A DNA stretch of 64,000 nucleotides from Agaribacter marinus (GTDB lineage Bacteria; Pseudomonadota; Gammaproteobacteria; Enterobacterales; Alteromonadaceae): contig NZ_BSOT01000005.1 in the NCBI RefSeq assembly GCF_030160655.1, positions 1,259,546 to 1,323,545 of the forward strand, in the 5' to 3' direction. A program made the position numbers and the translations under genes. The notes beneath the pieces were generated by a model. The model had not been told where the DNA came from. It searched no databases and was given only the letters and a program-made list of their open reading frames with translations. Below are positions 1 to 9,939 of this stretch, piece by piece. Position 1 is the stretch's first letter. Each line of letters begins with the position of its first letter.

Positions 1-2550
1 GCACATTGGCAGAACAACGCCACGTTTAATGCAGATTTAGCGGAAGATAAGGAAAAATTTTATTGCCTCAGTATGTTTCCTTATCCCAGTGGTCGTCTGC
101 ATATGGGACACGTCAGAAACTATACAATCGGTGACGTAATTAGTCGTTTTCAGCGTATGCAAGGTAAAAACGTGCTACAACCAATTGGTTGGGATGCATT
201 CGGTTTACCTGCAGAAAACGCAGCCATAGAAAATAAAACGGCACCGGCTAAATGGACAATGAAAAACATTGATTACATGAAAGGCCAACTGAATGCACTC
301 GGCTTTGGTTATGATTGGCGCAGAGAACTTGCCACCTGTAAGCCCGATTATTATCGCTGGGAGCAATGGTTTTTCACTCAATTGTTTGACAAAGGTTTAG
401 TGTATAAAAAAAATGCAACGGTTAATTGGGATCCGATAGACCAAACCGTACTTGCGAATGAACAAGTGATCGACGGGAAAGGCTGGCGCTCAGGGGCAAC
501 AGTAGAGCGTAAAGAAATTCCACAGTGGTTTATAAAGATTACCGACTATGCCGAAGAACTATTAAACGATTTAGAGAAACTAGAAAATTGGCCTAGCCAA
601 GTAAAGTTAGCACAAAAAAATTGGATTGGACGTTCGGAAGGCGTCGATCTTAGTTTCGACTTAACAGAAGCAATCGCTGGTTATTCTGAGCTAGAAGTCT
701 ATACAACTCGGCCTGACACCCTGTATGGCGTGAGTTACTTGGCGCTTGCACCGCAACATCCTATTTCTTTAGAGTTAAGCAAAACCTCACCTGCGTTAGC
801 CGAGTTTATTGAAAAATGTAAGCAAACCAAAACGTCTGAAGCAGACATGGCAACAATGGAAAAGCTAGGTCTACCACTAAACATTTCGGTTACTCATCCG
901 CTCACTGGCGAAAAGCTGCCTGTATGGGTCGCCAATTTTGTATTGATGGACTATGGTTCTGGTGCCGTAATGTCTGTGCCTGCACATGACCAACGAGACT
1001 GGGAATTTGCGACAAAATATACACTGCCGATTTTACAAGTAGTCGACGCCAAAGAAGGTGATACCGTAGACTTATCAACTAGCGCTTATGCAGAAAAGAA
1101 CACGCTAATAAATTCCGGCGACTATACCGGCTTATCTTTTCAGGAAGCCTTTGATGGGATTGCTGAAAAATTAAAAACAATGGGCAAAGGTAGCAAAACG
1201 GTCAATTATCGTTTAAGAGACTGGGGTGTATCTCGCCAACGTTATTGGGGTTCTCCAATTCCAATTGTAAATGACGAAGATGGGAACTCATATCCTGTCA
1301 ATGCCGACGATTTGCCCGTATTATTGCCTGAAGATGTCGTTATGGACGGTGTTACGTCACCGATAAAATCAGACCCAGAATGGGCAAAAACAACACATGA
1401 TGGCAAAGCGGTAACACGAGAAACGGATACCTTCGACACCTTTATGGAGTCATCTTGGTACTACGCTCGTTACGCCTCTGCGCCGGACAACGCAATGCTA
1501 GATCCAACTGAAGCTAACTATTGGTTACCCGTTGACCAATATGTGGGTGGCATCGAGCATGCCACATTGCATTTGTTATATGCGCGCTTTTTTCATAAAT
1601 TGTTGCGCGATCAGGGCATGGTAAAAAGTGACGAACCTTTTACGCGCTTATTATGCCAAGGCATGGTGCTAGCCAACGCATTTTTTAGTAAAAATGAAAG
1701 CGGAAAAGACATTTGGCATTCCCCGGCAGATGTAGAAGTTGAACGCGACGACAAAGGCAGAATTGCTAAAGCCTGGCTTAAATCAAATGGTGAAACAGTT
1801 GAATTTGCTGGCATGATCAAAATGTCTAAATCAAAGAATAACGGCATAGACCCACAAACTATGATTGATGTCTATGGTGCTGATACAATTCGGCTCTATA
1901 CTATGTTTGCTGCGCCACCTGAGCAGGATTTAGAATGGATCGAATCAGGAGTAGAGGGTGCAAACAGATTCTTAAGGCGCTTATGGCGACTTGTCCAAGA
2001 GCATGCAACGTCGGCGGATGATCTTGTCGAGATTACCCCGTCTTCATTGTCGAAAAAGCAAAAAGAACTGCGTAAAGAAATACACCAGACGATCGCTAAG
2101 GTTTCTGATGATATTGGTCGTAGGCAAACATTTAACACTGCCATCGCTAAGTTAATGGAATTATTAAATGCTTTAAACAAATACACGGTCGAAGATGCTC
2201 AAGATAAAGCGATTTTCCAGCATGGTTTAAGTGCACTAGTACAAATGCTAAATCCCGTTACGCCCCACATCTGTGAAGCGCTATGGGAAGTACTTGAGTG
2301 CAAAGGAGAATTACAAACGTCCACATGGCCTACTGCAGATGAATCTGCCTTGATAGACGACGAAAAACTGATCATAGTACAGGTAAACGGTAAACTTAGG
2401 GCCAAAATTACAGTGCCAGCCGACATCGATAAAGCGACGCTTGAAAACTTAGCGTTAACACAAGAAAATGTTAAAAGTTTTACTGATGGTAAAACAGTAC
2501 GCAAGGTAATTGTCGTACCGAACAAACTTGTCAATATAGTGGCTAATTAA
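1..2550 (+). CDS. leuS: Leucyl-tRNA synthetase, 5' end cut by window
   Basis: Class Ia aminoacyl-tRNA synthetase that charges tRNA-Leu in the cytoplasm. The reading frame is open from base 1. The first visible residues (AHWQNN, then [13 protein letters not shown]) match the family N-terminus, so the ATG at 73 is internal and about 15 codons lie upstream of the window. The HIGH motif appears as HMGH about 34 residues in and KMSKS at about 607-611. Between them is the CP1 editing region, and the C-terminus ends in the usual [15 protein letters not shown]-like strand. The zinc hairpin cysteines of the E. coli enzyme are replaced ([14 protein letters not shown]), a variant known in other bacteria. 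The stop overlaps the lptE start by one base, so the two are probably translationally coupled. Confidence 0.98.
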   Translation, partial: AHWQNNATFNADLAEDKEKFYCLSMFPYPSGRLHMGHVRNYTIGDVISRFQRMQGKNVLQPIGWDAFGLPAENAAIENKTAPAKWTMKNIDYMKGQLNALGFGYDWRRELATCKPDYYRWEQWFFTQLFDKGLVYKKNATVNWDPIDQTVLANEQVIDGKGWRSGATVERKEIPQWFIKITDYAEELLNDLEKLENWPSQVKLAQKNWIGRSEGVDLSFDLTEAIAGYSELEVYTTRPDTLYGVSYLALAPQHPISLELSKTSPALAEFIEKCKQTKTSEADMATMEKLGLPLNISVTHPLTGEKLPVWVANFVLMDYGSGAVMSVPAHDQRDWEFATKYTLPILQVVDAKEGDTVDLSTSAYAEKNTLINSGDYTGLSFQEAFDGIAEKLKTMGKGSKTVNYRLRDWGVSRQRYWGSPIPIVNDEDGNSYPVNADDLPVLLPEDVVMDGVTSPIKSDPEWAKTTHDGKAVTRETDTFDTFMESSWYYARYASAPDNAMLDPTEANYWLPVDQYVGGIEHATLHLLYARFFHKLLRDQGMVKSDEPFTRLLCQGMVLANAFFSKNESGKDIWHSPADVEVERDDKGRIAKAWLKSNGETVEFAGMIKMSKSKNNGIDPQTMIDVYGADTIRLYTMFAAPPEQDLEWIESGVEGANRFLRRLWRLVQEHATSADDLVEITPSSLSKKQKELRKEIHQTIAKVSDDIGRRQTFNTAIAKLMELLNALNKYTVEDAQDKAIFQHGLSALVQMLNPVTPHICEALWEVLECKGELQTSTWPTADESALIDDEKLIIVQVNGKLRAKITVPADIDKATLENLALTQENVKSFTDGKTVRKVIVVPNKLVNIVAN

Positions 2551-3137
2551 TGTCATTAACGTTAAATATGTCAGTAAATAGCGCATGCAAGTATTGCCTA
2601 CAAGTAGTCATAGTATTACTTGTGTGTACTATACTTGCTGCTTGCGGGTTTACTTTGCGTGGTTCTCAGACCCTACCAAACAATATTGACACAATAGTTG
2701 TATCAAGTGCTTTACAATACTCTCCACTGTCGAGAAGTTTAAGTAAACGCTTGCCTATCTATCAGTTAAAAAGTCTGAGCCCTTCACAGGCCAGCACCGC
2801 CTTACTTGAAGAAGGCAAAGTCATGAGTATCAGCTTGCAACCAGAAAACTTAGAAAGGCGTTTATTGTCAATGTTCAGTTCTGGTCAAGTCGCGGAATAC
2901 GAACTGATTTATACAGTTGAATATGAAGTGTATTTCCCCTACATGGCCCCCATCCAAAATACGATGACCGTAGCCCGCGAATACCAAGAGGATCCTGATC
3001 GCATTCTGGCAAAATCAAGAGAACTAGAATTAATCATGGATGAAATGCGTACGGAAACCGCAGATAGAATTATTCGTCTGCTATCCAGTCAATACGCAAC
3101 AGCCAAACCCATCGAAATTGCTGCAAAAGAAGAGTAA
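2550..3137 (+). CDS. lptE: LPS-assembly lipoprotein LptE
   Basis: Outer-membrane lipoprotein that plugs the LptD barrel and helps insert lipopolysaccharide into the outer leaflet. It has a hydrophobic signal segment at about residues 15-31 ending in the lipobox LAAC, with Cys32 as the lipidated residue, followed by the family's GFTLRG start. The length (195 aa) is typical. It sits between leuS and holA, its conserved place in gammaproteobacteria. The start is the ATG sharing a base with the leuS stop; in-frame ATG codons slightly downstream are possible alternatives. Confidence 0.95.
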   Translation: MSLTLNMSVNSACKYCLQVVIVLLVCTILAACGFTLRGSQTLPNNIDTIVVSSALQYSPLSRSLSKRLPIYQLKSLSPSQASTALLEEGKVMSISLQPENLERRLLSMFSSGQVAEYELIYTVEYEVYFPYMAPIQNTMTVAREYQEDPDRILAKSRELELIMDEMRTETADRIIRLLSSQYATAKPIEIAAKEE

Positions 3138-3144
3138 ACGACAA

Positions 3145-4173
3145 TTGATTCAGGTAAATCCACAACAATTTACTCAACAACTTCAGCGTGACACTCTGCC
3201 TCCTATAGTCTTGGTGTTTGGCGATGAGCCGCAACAAAAATTAGACGTTATCGATGCCCTGCGCAAACAAGCCATTGCCAATGGGTTTACCGAACGTCAA
3301 CAATTGAATGTTGATAGTGACTTTAGTTGGCACCAATTGACTGAAGCAACGCAGACTATGTCATTATTTGCCGACAAACAATACATAGAGCTCTATTTAC
3401 CGACAGGGAAACCAGGCACACAGGGAGCAAAGGCACTCTCTGAATTTGCGGCCAGCAACATTCAAGATGTTGTATTACTTGTTCATGGCGGTCAAATAGG
3501 CAAAGACGTAAAAAATGCTAAATGGTTTAAACTACTCTCTCAAAATGCGTGGTTTTGTCCAATCTATGAACTTAAAGGAAGACAACTACACGGCTGGATA
3601 CAAAACAAGGCTGCAGAATTGCGTTTACGCTTATCAACTGAAGTCATTTCTTTTGTTGCAGATATGAGCGAAGGCAATTTATTAGCAACGCGGCAAGAAC
3701 TCGAAAAACTCGCCTTAATCTACTCAGAAGAAACTATTGACCTTGAAAGAGTGCAACGTGCTTTGGTAGATCAATCTCGCTTCAACGTATTTCAATTTAT
3801 CGATGAAGTACTTGAAGGAAATATACAAAAAGCTGTCAAAATTTTACTTCGGCTAGAGAGTGAAGGAGTAGAACCTAACATTATTTTATGGTCACTGATT
3901 AATGAAAACAGGAAACTTCTCGCCTGTAAAAGTCAACTTCAGCAACATGGAAAAATAAACTTCATGGCGTTACGAATCTGGCAAACGAAGCAGTCCATGT
4001 ATCAAAATGCGTTGCGCAGACTAGATATTCTAACGCTTGAAAATATGCAACGAGATTTGATGCAAGCCGATAGTTTGCTGAAGTCTGAGACACAACAAAA
4101 ACCTTTTGTACTGCTTAGTCACTTAGCCATGCTGTTTATGCCGCTCTCGCTTGATAAGCTTCGTCTTTCTTAA
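3145..4173 (+). CDS. holA: DNA polymerase III subunit delta
   Basis: Delta subunit of the clamp loader, which opens the beta sliding clamp. The frame is open from an ATG at 3040 inside lptE, but the homologous protein begins with the residues MIQVNPQQFTQQL, so I chose the TTG at 3145. It lies 7 bases after the lptE stop, with the purine-rich AAGAAGAG just upstream as ribosome-binding site. This gives 342 aa, the usual length, against 377 for the longer reading. The N-terminal AAA-like fold (LVFGDEP near residue 25) and the C-terminal helical collar segment are recognisable. Confidence 0.94.
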   Translation: MIQVNPQQFTQQLQRDTLPPIVLVFGDEPQQKLDVIDALRKQAIANGFTERQQLNVDSDFSWHQLTEATQTMSLFADKQYIELYLPTGKPGTQGAKALSEFAASNIQDVVLLVHGGQIGKDVKNAKWFKLLSQNAWFCPIYELKGRQLHGWIQNKAAELRLRLSTEVISFVADMSEGNLLATRQELEKLALIYSEETIDLERVQRALVDQSRFNVFQFIDEVLEGNIQKAVKILLRLESEGVEPNIILWSLINENRKLLACKSQLQQHGKINFMALRIWQTKQSMYQNALRRLDILTLENMQRDLMQADSLLKSETQQKPFVLLSHLAMLFMPLSLDKLRLS

Positions 4174-4185
4174 CCGGAAAGCAGC

Positions 4186-4944
4186 ATGATTAAAGCGTTT
4201 TTTGGCGGCACTTTCGACCCTCCGCATTTAGGGCACTTTCAATCGATCGACTATATACAAACTACCTTAGCGATACGGCATATAGACGTATTACCCTGCC
4301 ATATTCCGCCTCACAAAGTGAGTATCGCTAACGAAGCTGCTCGCTTAGCTATGTGTGAATTGTTCATAAAAACACGTGCTAATTTATCTATAAATACCTT
4401 TGAATTAGAACAAAATGCACCCAGCTATACCTTCGATACTTTGCAGTATTTACGTAGGCAGTTTCCTAGTGATTGCTTGATTTTCATTGTCGGCGAAGAC
4501 TCATGGCAAAACTTCACAACGTGGTACCGTTGGCAAGACATTTTGTCGATGTGCCACTTGTTGGTTATGCCGAGAAAGGCGCAACAAACAATGCGCAAGA
4601 ACAATCTACTAACGCTCCCTGAAAAAGGTTCCTCCTTACCAATCAGCATAAATTCGGCCAATATTTACGATATCTTGCCGCCTAATTCTGGGAATTTTCC
4701 GAAAAATCGTAAAAAAACGCATAATTTGGATAAATTTAAACAGGTATCAATTGAACAAATGCACCAAATCCTTAACAATACGACGCATGGGTCTGTATTT
4801 ATGACCAATGGTAGTTATCACGATATTTCGTCAACTGAAATTCGCAGAGCTATTCAAGCAAAGCAAGATGTTTCTGAATGGATTCCCGAGCCAGTGCTCA
4901 ACTACATCAAAACAAACAACCTTTATCAAATAGGTGATGATTGA
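4186..4944 (+). CDS. nadD: Nicotinate-nucleotide adenylyltransferase
   Basis: Transfers AMP from ATP to nicotinate mononucleotide to form deamido-NAD, a late step of NAD synthesis. The nucleotidyltransferase signature GGTFDPPHLGH is at residues 7-17. The C-terminal ISSTEIRR motif, which contacts the nucleotide, is at about 213-220. At 252 aa it is about 40 residues longer than E. coli NadD. The extra, polar and basic stretch lies between about residues 145 and 190 (including PKNRKKTHNLDKFK), before the ISSTEIRR helix. It lies in the conserved holA-nadD-rsfS order and overlaps rsfS by four bases. Confidence 0.95.
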   Translation: MIKAFFGGTFDPPHLGHFQSIDYIQTTLAIRHIDVLPCHIPPHKVSIANEAARLAMCELFIKTRANLSINTFELEQNAPSYTFDTLQYLRRQFPSDCLIFIVGEDSWQNFTTWYRWQDILSMCHLLVMPRKAQQTMRKNNLLTLPEKGSSLPISINSANIYDILPPNSGNFPKNRKKTHNLDKFKQVSIEQMHQILNNTTHGSVFMTNGSYHDISSTEIRRAIQAKQDVSEWIPEPVLNYIKTNNLYQIGDD

Positions 4945-5258
4945 ATCAAGAAAAATTGACGCAGTTTGTACAAGACAAACTCGAAGACATGAAGGCAAGA
5001 GATATTATCGTTATCGATGTCGTTGGAAAATCAAGTGTTACAGATACTTTGGTCATTTGTTCCGGTACGTCTAAAAGGCACGTATCGTCAATTGCCAATA
5101 ATCTCATTGTAGAATGCAAACAAATCGAAAAGCCCCCTCTGTCAGTCGAAGGCAAAGATACGGGTGAGTGGGTTTTGGTAGATCTTGGTGATATTGTGGC
5201 ACATATTATGCTAGACGACACAAGAGACTTTTATCAGCTAGAAAAACTCTGGCAATAG
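4941..5258 (+). CDS. rsfS: Ribosome silencing factor RsfS
   Basis: Binds ribosomal protein L14 and blocks subunit joining, lowering translation in starvation. The protein (105 aa) has the family signatures RDIIVIDV, CSGTSKRHV, EGKDTGEWVLVDLGDIVAHI and FYQLEKLW. The start is a TTG overlapping the nadD stop by four bases, which suggests translational coupling. The neighbours nadD and rlmH are the usual ones. Confidence 0.96.
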   Translation: MNQEKLTQFVQDKLEDMKARDIIVIDVVGKSSVTDTLVICSGTSKRHVSSIANNLIVECKQIEKPPLSVEGKDTGEWVLVDLGDIVAHIMLDDTRDFYQLEKLWQ

Positions 5259-5292
5259 AATAGAATTACCCTAAACCGGGATAAGATAACAA

Positions 5293-5763
5293 ATGCAAGT
5301 GCAAATTATTGCTGTTGGGAACAAAATGCCAAAATGGGTAGTCGAAGGCAGCAATGAGTATTTAAAACGATTCCCTTCAGATTTTCGCGTAGAATTTACC
5401 GAAATTTCGCCAGGCAAACGGTCCAAAAGTGTGAATATTCAAAATATTATCGACGCTGAAGGAAAAAAATGCCTGGACGCCATCCCAAAGGGCAATAAAA
5501 TCATTGCGCTTGAGGTAAAAGGAAAAGCATGGGATACACCGCAACTCGCCAAACAACTAGATAGCTGGAAAATGGATGGACGAAATGTATCCTTGCTCAT
5601 AGGTGGGCCAGAGGGCTTATCGCAAGACTGTAAGAATGCAGCAGAGCAATGGTGGAGTTTATCGCCATTAACCTTGCCCCACCCTATGGTGAGAATTATT
5701 GTTTCGGAAGCTCTATATAGAGCATGGTCTGTTACACAAAATCATCCCTATCACCGAGAATAA
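5293..5763 (+). CDS. rlmH: 23S rRNA pseudouridine-1915 N3-methyltransferase
   Basis: SPOUT-class methyltransferase that uses S-adenosylmethionine to methylate pseudouridine 1915 in helix 69 of 23S rRNA. It is 156 aa, standard length. The SAM-binding knot is visible as LLIGGPEGL (about 101-109) and [20 protein letters not shown] near the C-terminus, ending in the typical NHPYHRE. An ATG start follows a short gap after rsfS; the next gene, mrdA, starts 9 bases downstream. Confidence 0.97.
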   Translation: MQVQIIAVGNKMPKWVVEGSNEYLKRFPSDFRVEFTEISPGKRSKSVNIQNIIDAEGKKCLDAIPKGNKIIALEVKGKAWDTPQLAKQLDSWKMDGRNVSLLIGGPEGLSQDCKNAAEQWWSLSPLTLPHPMVRIIVSEALYRAWSVTQNHPYHRE

Positions 5764-5772
5764 CAGACTGGT

Positions 5773-7710
5773 ATGGCAAAACAACGACAAACGATTAGAG
5801 ATCATACAGCTGAGGCCAACCTATTTACTAGCCGAGCCCTAATCTCTGTAGTGGTTGTTACGTCATTTATGCTGCTGATTTTAGGTAACTTGTATGACCT
5901 GCAAGTGCGTCAATTCGAAGATTACCAAACTCGCTCAAATGGCAATCGAATAAAACTACTCCCAGTAGCACCAAACAGAGGCCTAGTCTACGACAGAAAC
6001 GGTACAATTTTGGCTGAAAACCGACCAGTATTCAGTCTTGAAATCATACCCGAAGAAGTGAGTGACCTTGAAGCAACACTGGTAGCTTTAGGCGAGTTGA
6101 TGACACTTACGGACAGTGAAATTAAACGTTTCCAGAAAGAGCGTAAAAGACAACGTCGTTTTAAACCGGTAGCACTTAGAAGCCAACTAACACATGACGA
6201 CGTGGCATTATTCTCAGCCAATCAACATCGTTTTCCCGGTGTCACTATTGAAGCAAGACTGTCTCGTTTTTACCCTTTCAGAGACACCCTTACTCACATG
6301 CTTGGCTATGTTTCAAAGATCAATAAACGCGATCTGGAAAAGCTACAGGACAGTGGGCAAGAAGCCAATTATGCTGCTACTCATGATATTGGAAAACAAG
6401 GCGTTGAAAAATATCACGAAAAAATTCTTCATGGACAAGTAGGTTATCAGCAAGTAGAAGTCAACAGTCAGGGGCGTATCATTCGAGTATTAGATTTTCA
6501 GCCTCCCACGCCTGGCTCAGATATCGTTTTAAACATCGATATTGAACTTCAAAAAAAGGCGCAGGAAGAACTCGCTGGTCGTCCGGGCGCGATAGTGATT
6601 ACAGATACAAGAGACGGCGGTGTTTTAGCCTTATACAGTAGTCCAAGCTATGATCCCAATCTTTTTGTTCATGGTATCAGCCAAAAAAATTATTCTGCGT
6701 TATTAAATTCGCGCAGAAGTCCACTGCTAAATAGGACAACACAAGGGCGATACCCGCCAGCTTCCACGATAAAACCGCATTTAGCCCTACTCGGTTTAGA
6801 GGAAGAAATCATTGACGAGAAAACTAAAATTCGCGACAGAGGTGTATACAAGCTTCGAAATGTCGCCCACCGCTGGCGTGACTGGAAAAAAGGCGGCCAT
6901 GGCATTGTCGATGTAACTAAATCAGTGGAAATATCCTGCGACACTTTTTATTACGACCTAGCCTACCGTTTAGGCATTGATAGAATTCACGAGTCAATGA
7001 CAATGTTTGGTTTTGGCGAATATAGCGGTATCGATTTACACGAAGAATCAGCCGCAAATTTGCCATCAAGAGGTTGGAAACGCGCAAGATTTAATGAACC
7101 CTGGTATATCGGCGACACTATTTCAGTGGGCATTGGTCAGGGTTATTGGAATGCAACCCCACTGCAAATTGCCCAATCAATAAATACGCTAGTCAACAAA
7201 GGGGTAAGATACACACCTCGCCTACTTAAGGGGTATTTGGTTGAAGATCAGGTAATTGACGAACCGGTAATTATGAAAGAACCTGTTGTTGTAAAAAATG
7301 AAAAAAACTGGGACGTGGTGCTCGATTCACTCTACGGCACGGTCAACAGAGAGCATGGTACTGCTTATCGTGCATTTAGGAAAACTGAATATATCTCAGC
7401 AGGAAAAACAGGTACCGCTCAATTATTTACCGTCGCTCAAGATGCTGAATACGAAGAAGAAAACGTTGCTAAAGAGCTTCGCGACAATGCTATGTACGTA
7501 GGTTATGCTCCTTATGATGCGCCTGAAATCAGCATTGCTGTTACCATTGAAAACGCAGGAGGAGGCAGTGCAAATGCAGCCCCGTTAGCGCGAAATGTGA
7601 TGGATTTTTATTTTTCTCAGAAAAAAGGCATAGTTGCATCATCTCACATCGAGCAAGTAAAAACGGATGTTCAAAATCGTACGATAGAGGCCATAAGTGG
7701 CGGCGAATAA
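5773..7710 (+). CDS. mrdA: Penicillin-binding protein 2, peptidoglycan transpeptidase
   Basis: Cross-links peptidoglycan in the Rod elongation complex together with RodA. One transmembrane helix lies at about residues 23-42. The PBP dimerisation region follows, then the transpeptidase domain with SxxK as STIK (Ser331, catalytic), SCD near 395 and KTGTA near 545. At 645 aa it has the usual length. The last 14 bases overlap the start of rodA in another frame, consistent with tight co-expression of the pair. Confidence 0.97.
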   Translation: MAKQRQTIRDHTAEANLFTSRALISVVVVTSFMLLILGNLYDLQVRQFEDYQTRSNGNRIKLLPVAPNRGLVYDRNGTILAENRPVFSLEIIPEEVSDLEATLVALGELMTLTDSEIKRFQKERKRQRRFKPVALRSQLTHDDVALFSANQHRFPGVTIEARLSRFYPFRDTLTHMLGYVSKINKRDLEKLQDSGQEANYAATHDIGKQGVEKYHEKILHGQVGYQQVEVNSQGRIIRVLDFQPPTPGSDIVLNIDIELQKKAQEELAGRPGAIVITDTRDGGVLALYSSPSYDPNLFVHGISQKNYSALLNSRRSPLLNRTTQGRYPPASTIKPHLALLGLEEEIIDEKTKIRDRGVYKLRNVAHRWRDWKKGGHGIVDVTKSVEISCDTFYYDLAYRLGIDRIHESMTMFGFGEYSGIDLHEESAANLPSRGWKRARFNEPWYIGDTISVGIGQGYWNATPLQIAQSINTLVNKGVRYTPRLLKGYLVEDQVIDEPVIMKEPVVVKNEKNWDVVLDSLYGTVNREHGTAYRAFRKTEYISAGKTGTAQLFTVAQDAEYEEENVAKELRDNAMYVGYAPYDAPEISIAVTIENAGGGSANAAPLARNVMDFYFSQKKGIVASSHIEQVKTDVQNRTIEAISGGE

Positions 7711-8827
7711 TAAAAGTAAAATAAAATCCAATAAAGCCACCTTTTTAGAGCGAATTCATATTGACGGCTTCCTGCTATTTTCTCTTATGAGTTTGATGGT
7801 TGTGGGCCTACTTACTATCTATTCATCCGGTGGGCAAGAGCAAGAATTAGTTAACCGGCAACTTGTAAGACTAGGGTTAGCCGTTGGCGTTATGATTGGC
7901 TTAGCGCAAGTACCTATAATGTTCTACCGACGAATCGCTATTTACGCTTATTCCTTAGGCGTTTTTATGCTTATAGCCGTACTGTTATTCGGTGACATAG
8001 GGAAAGGCGCGCAGCGATGGCTAGATTTAGGGTTCATTCGTTTTCAACCATCAGAAATTATGAAACTAGCCGTCCCATTGATGTTAGCGATGTTTATTAG
8101 TAGAAAAACTCTTCCGCCTAATTTTGGCAATATCGCCATTGGCTTTGCATTAGTGTTTGTACCAACCATATTAATCGCAAAACAACCAGACTTGGGAACA
8201 TCGCTACTTGTCGCGAGTTCGGGTATTTTTGTACTGTTCTTAGCAGGCATGTCGTGGCGGCTAATAGGTTTTATCGGTGCGCTTGGCGTAACGTTTGCCC
8301 CAATAATGTGGTTCTTTTTAATGAAGGAATACCAAAAGCAACGTGTCATCACGTTTTTAAACCCAGAGAGCGATCCGCTGGGTTCTGGCTATCACATTAT
8401 CCAGTCAAAAATAGCGATTGGCAGTGGTGGTGTTGAAGGAAAAGGCTGGTTACAAGGCACGCAATCCCAGTTAGAGTTTTTGCCAGAACGACACACAGAT
8501 TTCATTTTTGCCGTGTTTAGTGAAGAATTTGGCCTCATTGGTGTGTTCGGTTTACTTATAATGTATATGTGCATTATTTTACGCGGATTACATATTGCTA
8601 ATCGCGCACAAGATGCCTTTAGTAAATTATTAGCGGGCAGTATTACCTTAACCTTTTTTGTATATGTGTTTGTAAATATGGGGATGGTGTCTGGCTTACT
8701 GCCTGTGGTAGGTGTCCCACTCCCTTTAATTAGCTATGGCGGCACTTCCATGGTTACATTGCTCGCTGGGTTTGGTATTTTAATGTCTATAAGTACGCAA
8801 AGACGCTTGTTGTCGAGAGCGACATAG
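7697..8827 (+). CDS. rodA: Rod-shape glycan polymerase RodA
   Basis: SEDS-family glycosyltransferase that polymerises lipid II during cell elongation, paired with PBP2. The protein (376 aa) has about ten hydrophobic segments, the signature HTDFIFAVFSEEFG, and the C-terminal VGVPLPLISYGGTSM. The start is a GTG within the end of mrdA. In many relatives mltB follows rodA; here rlpA follows directly after 29 bases. Confidence 0.97.
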   Translation: MAANNKSKIKSNKATFLERIHIDGFLLFSLMSLMVVGLLTIYSSGGQEQELVNRQLVRLGLAVGVMIGLAQVPIMFYRRIAIYAYSLGVFMLIAVLLFGDIGKGAQRWLDLGFIRFQPSEIMKLAVPLMLAMFISRKTLPPNFGNIAIGFALVFVPTILIAKQPDLGTSLLVASSGIFVLFLAGMSWRLIGFIGALGVTFAPIMWFFLMKEYQKQRVITFLNPESDPLGSGYHIIQSKIAIGSGGVEGKGWLQGTQSQLEFLPERHTDFIFAVFSEEFGLIGVFGLLIMYMCIILRGLHIANRAQDAFSKLLAGSITLTFFVYVFVNMGMVSGLLPVVGVPLPLISYGGTSMVTLLAGFGILMSISTQRRLLSRAT

Positions 8828-8856
8828 TTAAAAATAAATGTAAACGGAATAACTAA

Positions 8857-9786
8857 ATGCGAAACAATAACTACTCATCGCGTTGTTTGATAATCAGCTT
8901 TTTCGCAATCTCTATTTTGCAAGCTTGTAGCTCTTCCCCGACTAACAGTCGCTACAATCAAACGCAAGATTCCGCACCTACGTTTAAATACGACGCAATT
9001 AATGCAGAAGAACCAACCCCAACGTACGTAGAGTATAATGTTTGGACAAGTCGCCCTTATGAAATTCGAGGGCAATATTATACGCCAATGCAAACAGGTA
9101 AAGGCTATCAAGCCAACGGCAATGCTTCTTGGTATGGACAAAAATTTCATGGGCACAAAACGGCCAATGGCGAAGTGTTTGATATGTTCGAGCTGACGGC
9201 TGCACACAAAACACTCCCACTTCCGTCATTTGTTAGGGTGACAAATAAGCAAAATAACAAAACAATTGTGGTGAGGGTAAATGATCGCGGCCCCTTTCAT
9301 GACAATCGGATCATTGATTTATCTTATGCCGCTGCAAAAAAGTTAGATTTTAGAGATAACGGTGTCGCGCCTGTTCATATCGAAGTGATACATGTGGACG
9401 AGAGTGGCTTAGTCACGATTGGAAACAAGACGCAAACACAGGATAAAAAGAACGCAAGTGTAATGGTTGCAAGCGCGCCAAGCTTACCTAAAGTAGCAAA
9501 AACGATACTCCCGGTAAAAAAACCAAACGCTGATCCTTCAGCGTATGAACGAGCGAGTGGTTTGTTCGTGCAAGTCATGGCCATGGCCGATGGCGATAAA
9601 GCAAAAGATTTAGCAAAAGGCATTGGGGATTTGTTGCAACAGCCTACCCATATTCCCAAAATAGAAAATTTGTATCGACTTCGCATTGGGCCATTAGAAA
9701 ATGAACAAAGTGCGACAAAGGTCATCAAAGATTTGAAAAACATTGGATTTGATAAGGCCTTTGCCATCGACCTATCGCCAAAATAG
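8857..9786 (+). CDS. rlpA: Septal ring lytic transglycosylase RlpA
   Basis: Outer-membrane lipoprotein that cleaves glycan strands lacking stem peptides. The signal peptide ends in the lipobox LQAC (Cys24). The double-psi beta-barrel domain is visible as GNASWYGQKFHGHKTANGE (from about residue 87) and VRVNDRGPFHDNRIIDLS. A SPOR domain occupies about 228-306 (SGLFVQVMA to FDKAFAIDL) and should target denuded septal glycan. The length of 309 aa is typical. It lies between rodA and dacA, as usual. Confidence 0.95.
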   Translation: MRNNNYSSRCLIISFFAISILQACSSSPTNSRYNQTQDSAPTFKYDAINAEEPTPTYVEYNVWTSRPYEIRGQYYTPMQTGKGYQANGNASWYGQKFHGHKTANGEVFDMFELTAAHKTLPLPSFVRVTNKQNNKTIVVRVNDRGPFHDNRIIDLSYAAAKKLDFRDNGVAPVHIEVIHVDESGLVTIGNKTQTQDKKNASVMVASAPSLPKVAKTILPVKKPNADPSAYERASGLFVQVMAMADGDKAKDLAKGIGDLLQQPTHIPKIENLYRLRIGPLENEQSATKVIKDLKNIGFDKAFAIDLSPK

Positions 9787-9939
9787 TAGTTGTTTTGTGT
9801 GCAATAAGCGGTATTTACCTTTAGTCAGATTAAATCTATCAAGTCCTTCGTTATTTCGTGGGTGAGTTATGCTGCGCGTTGATGTAAAATACGCGCGAAC
9901 TCAAATCTTATAATAAGAATTAAAGGTTATTTAAATATA

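Noticed and set aside
73-2550. ATG at 73 as the start of leuS
   Set aside because: The frame is open to base 1 and the upstream residues match the LeuRS N-terminus, so the true start lies before the window.
3040-3144. Extended start of holA inside lptE
   Set aside because: It would add 35 residues with no match to the family; the TTG at 3145 with AAGAAGAG upstream gives the normal length.
9909-9914. Full sigma-70 promoter before dacA
   Set aside because: Only a TATAAT -10 box is convincing; no -35 at proper spacing, so it was noted in the gene entry but not called separately.
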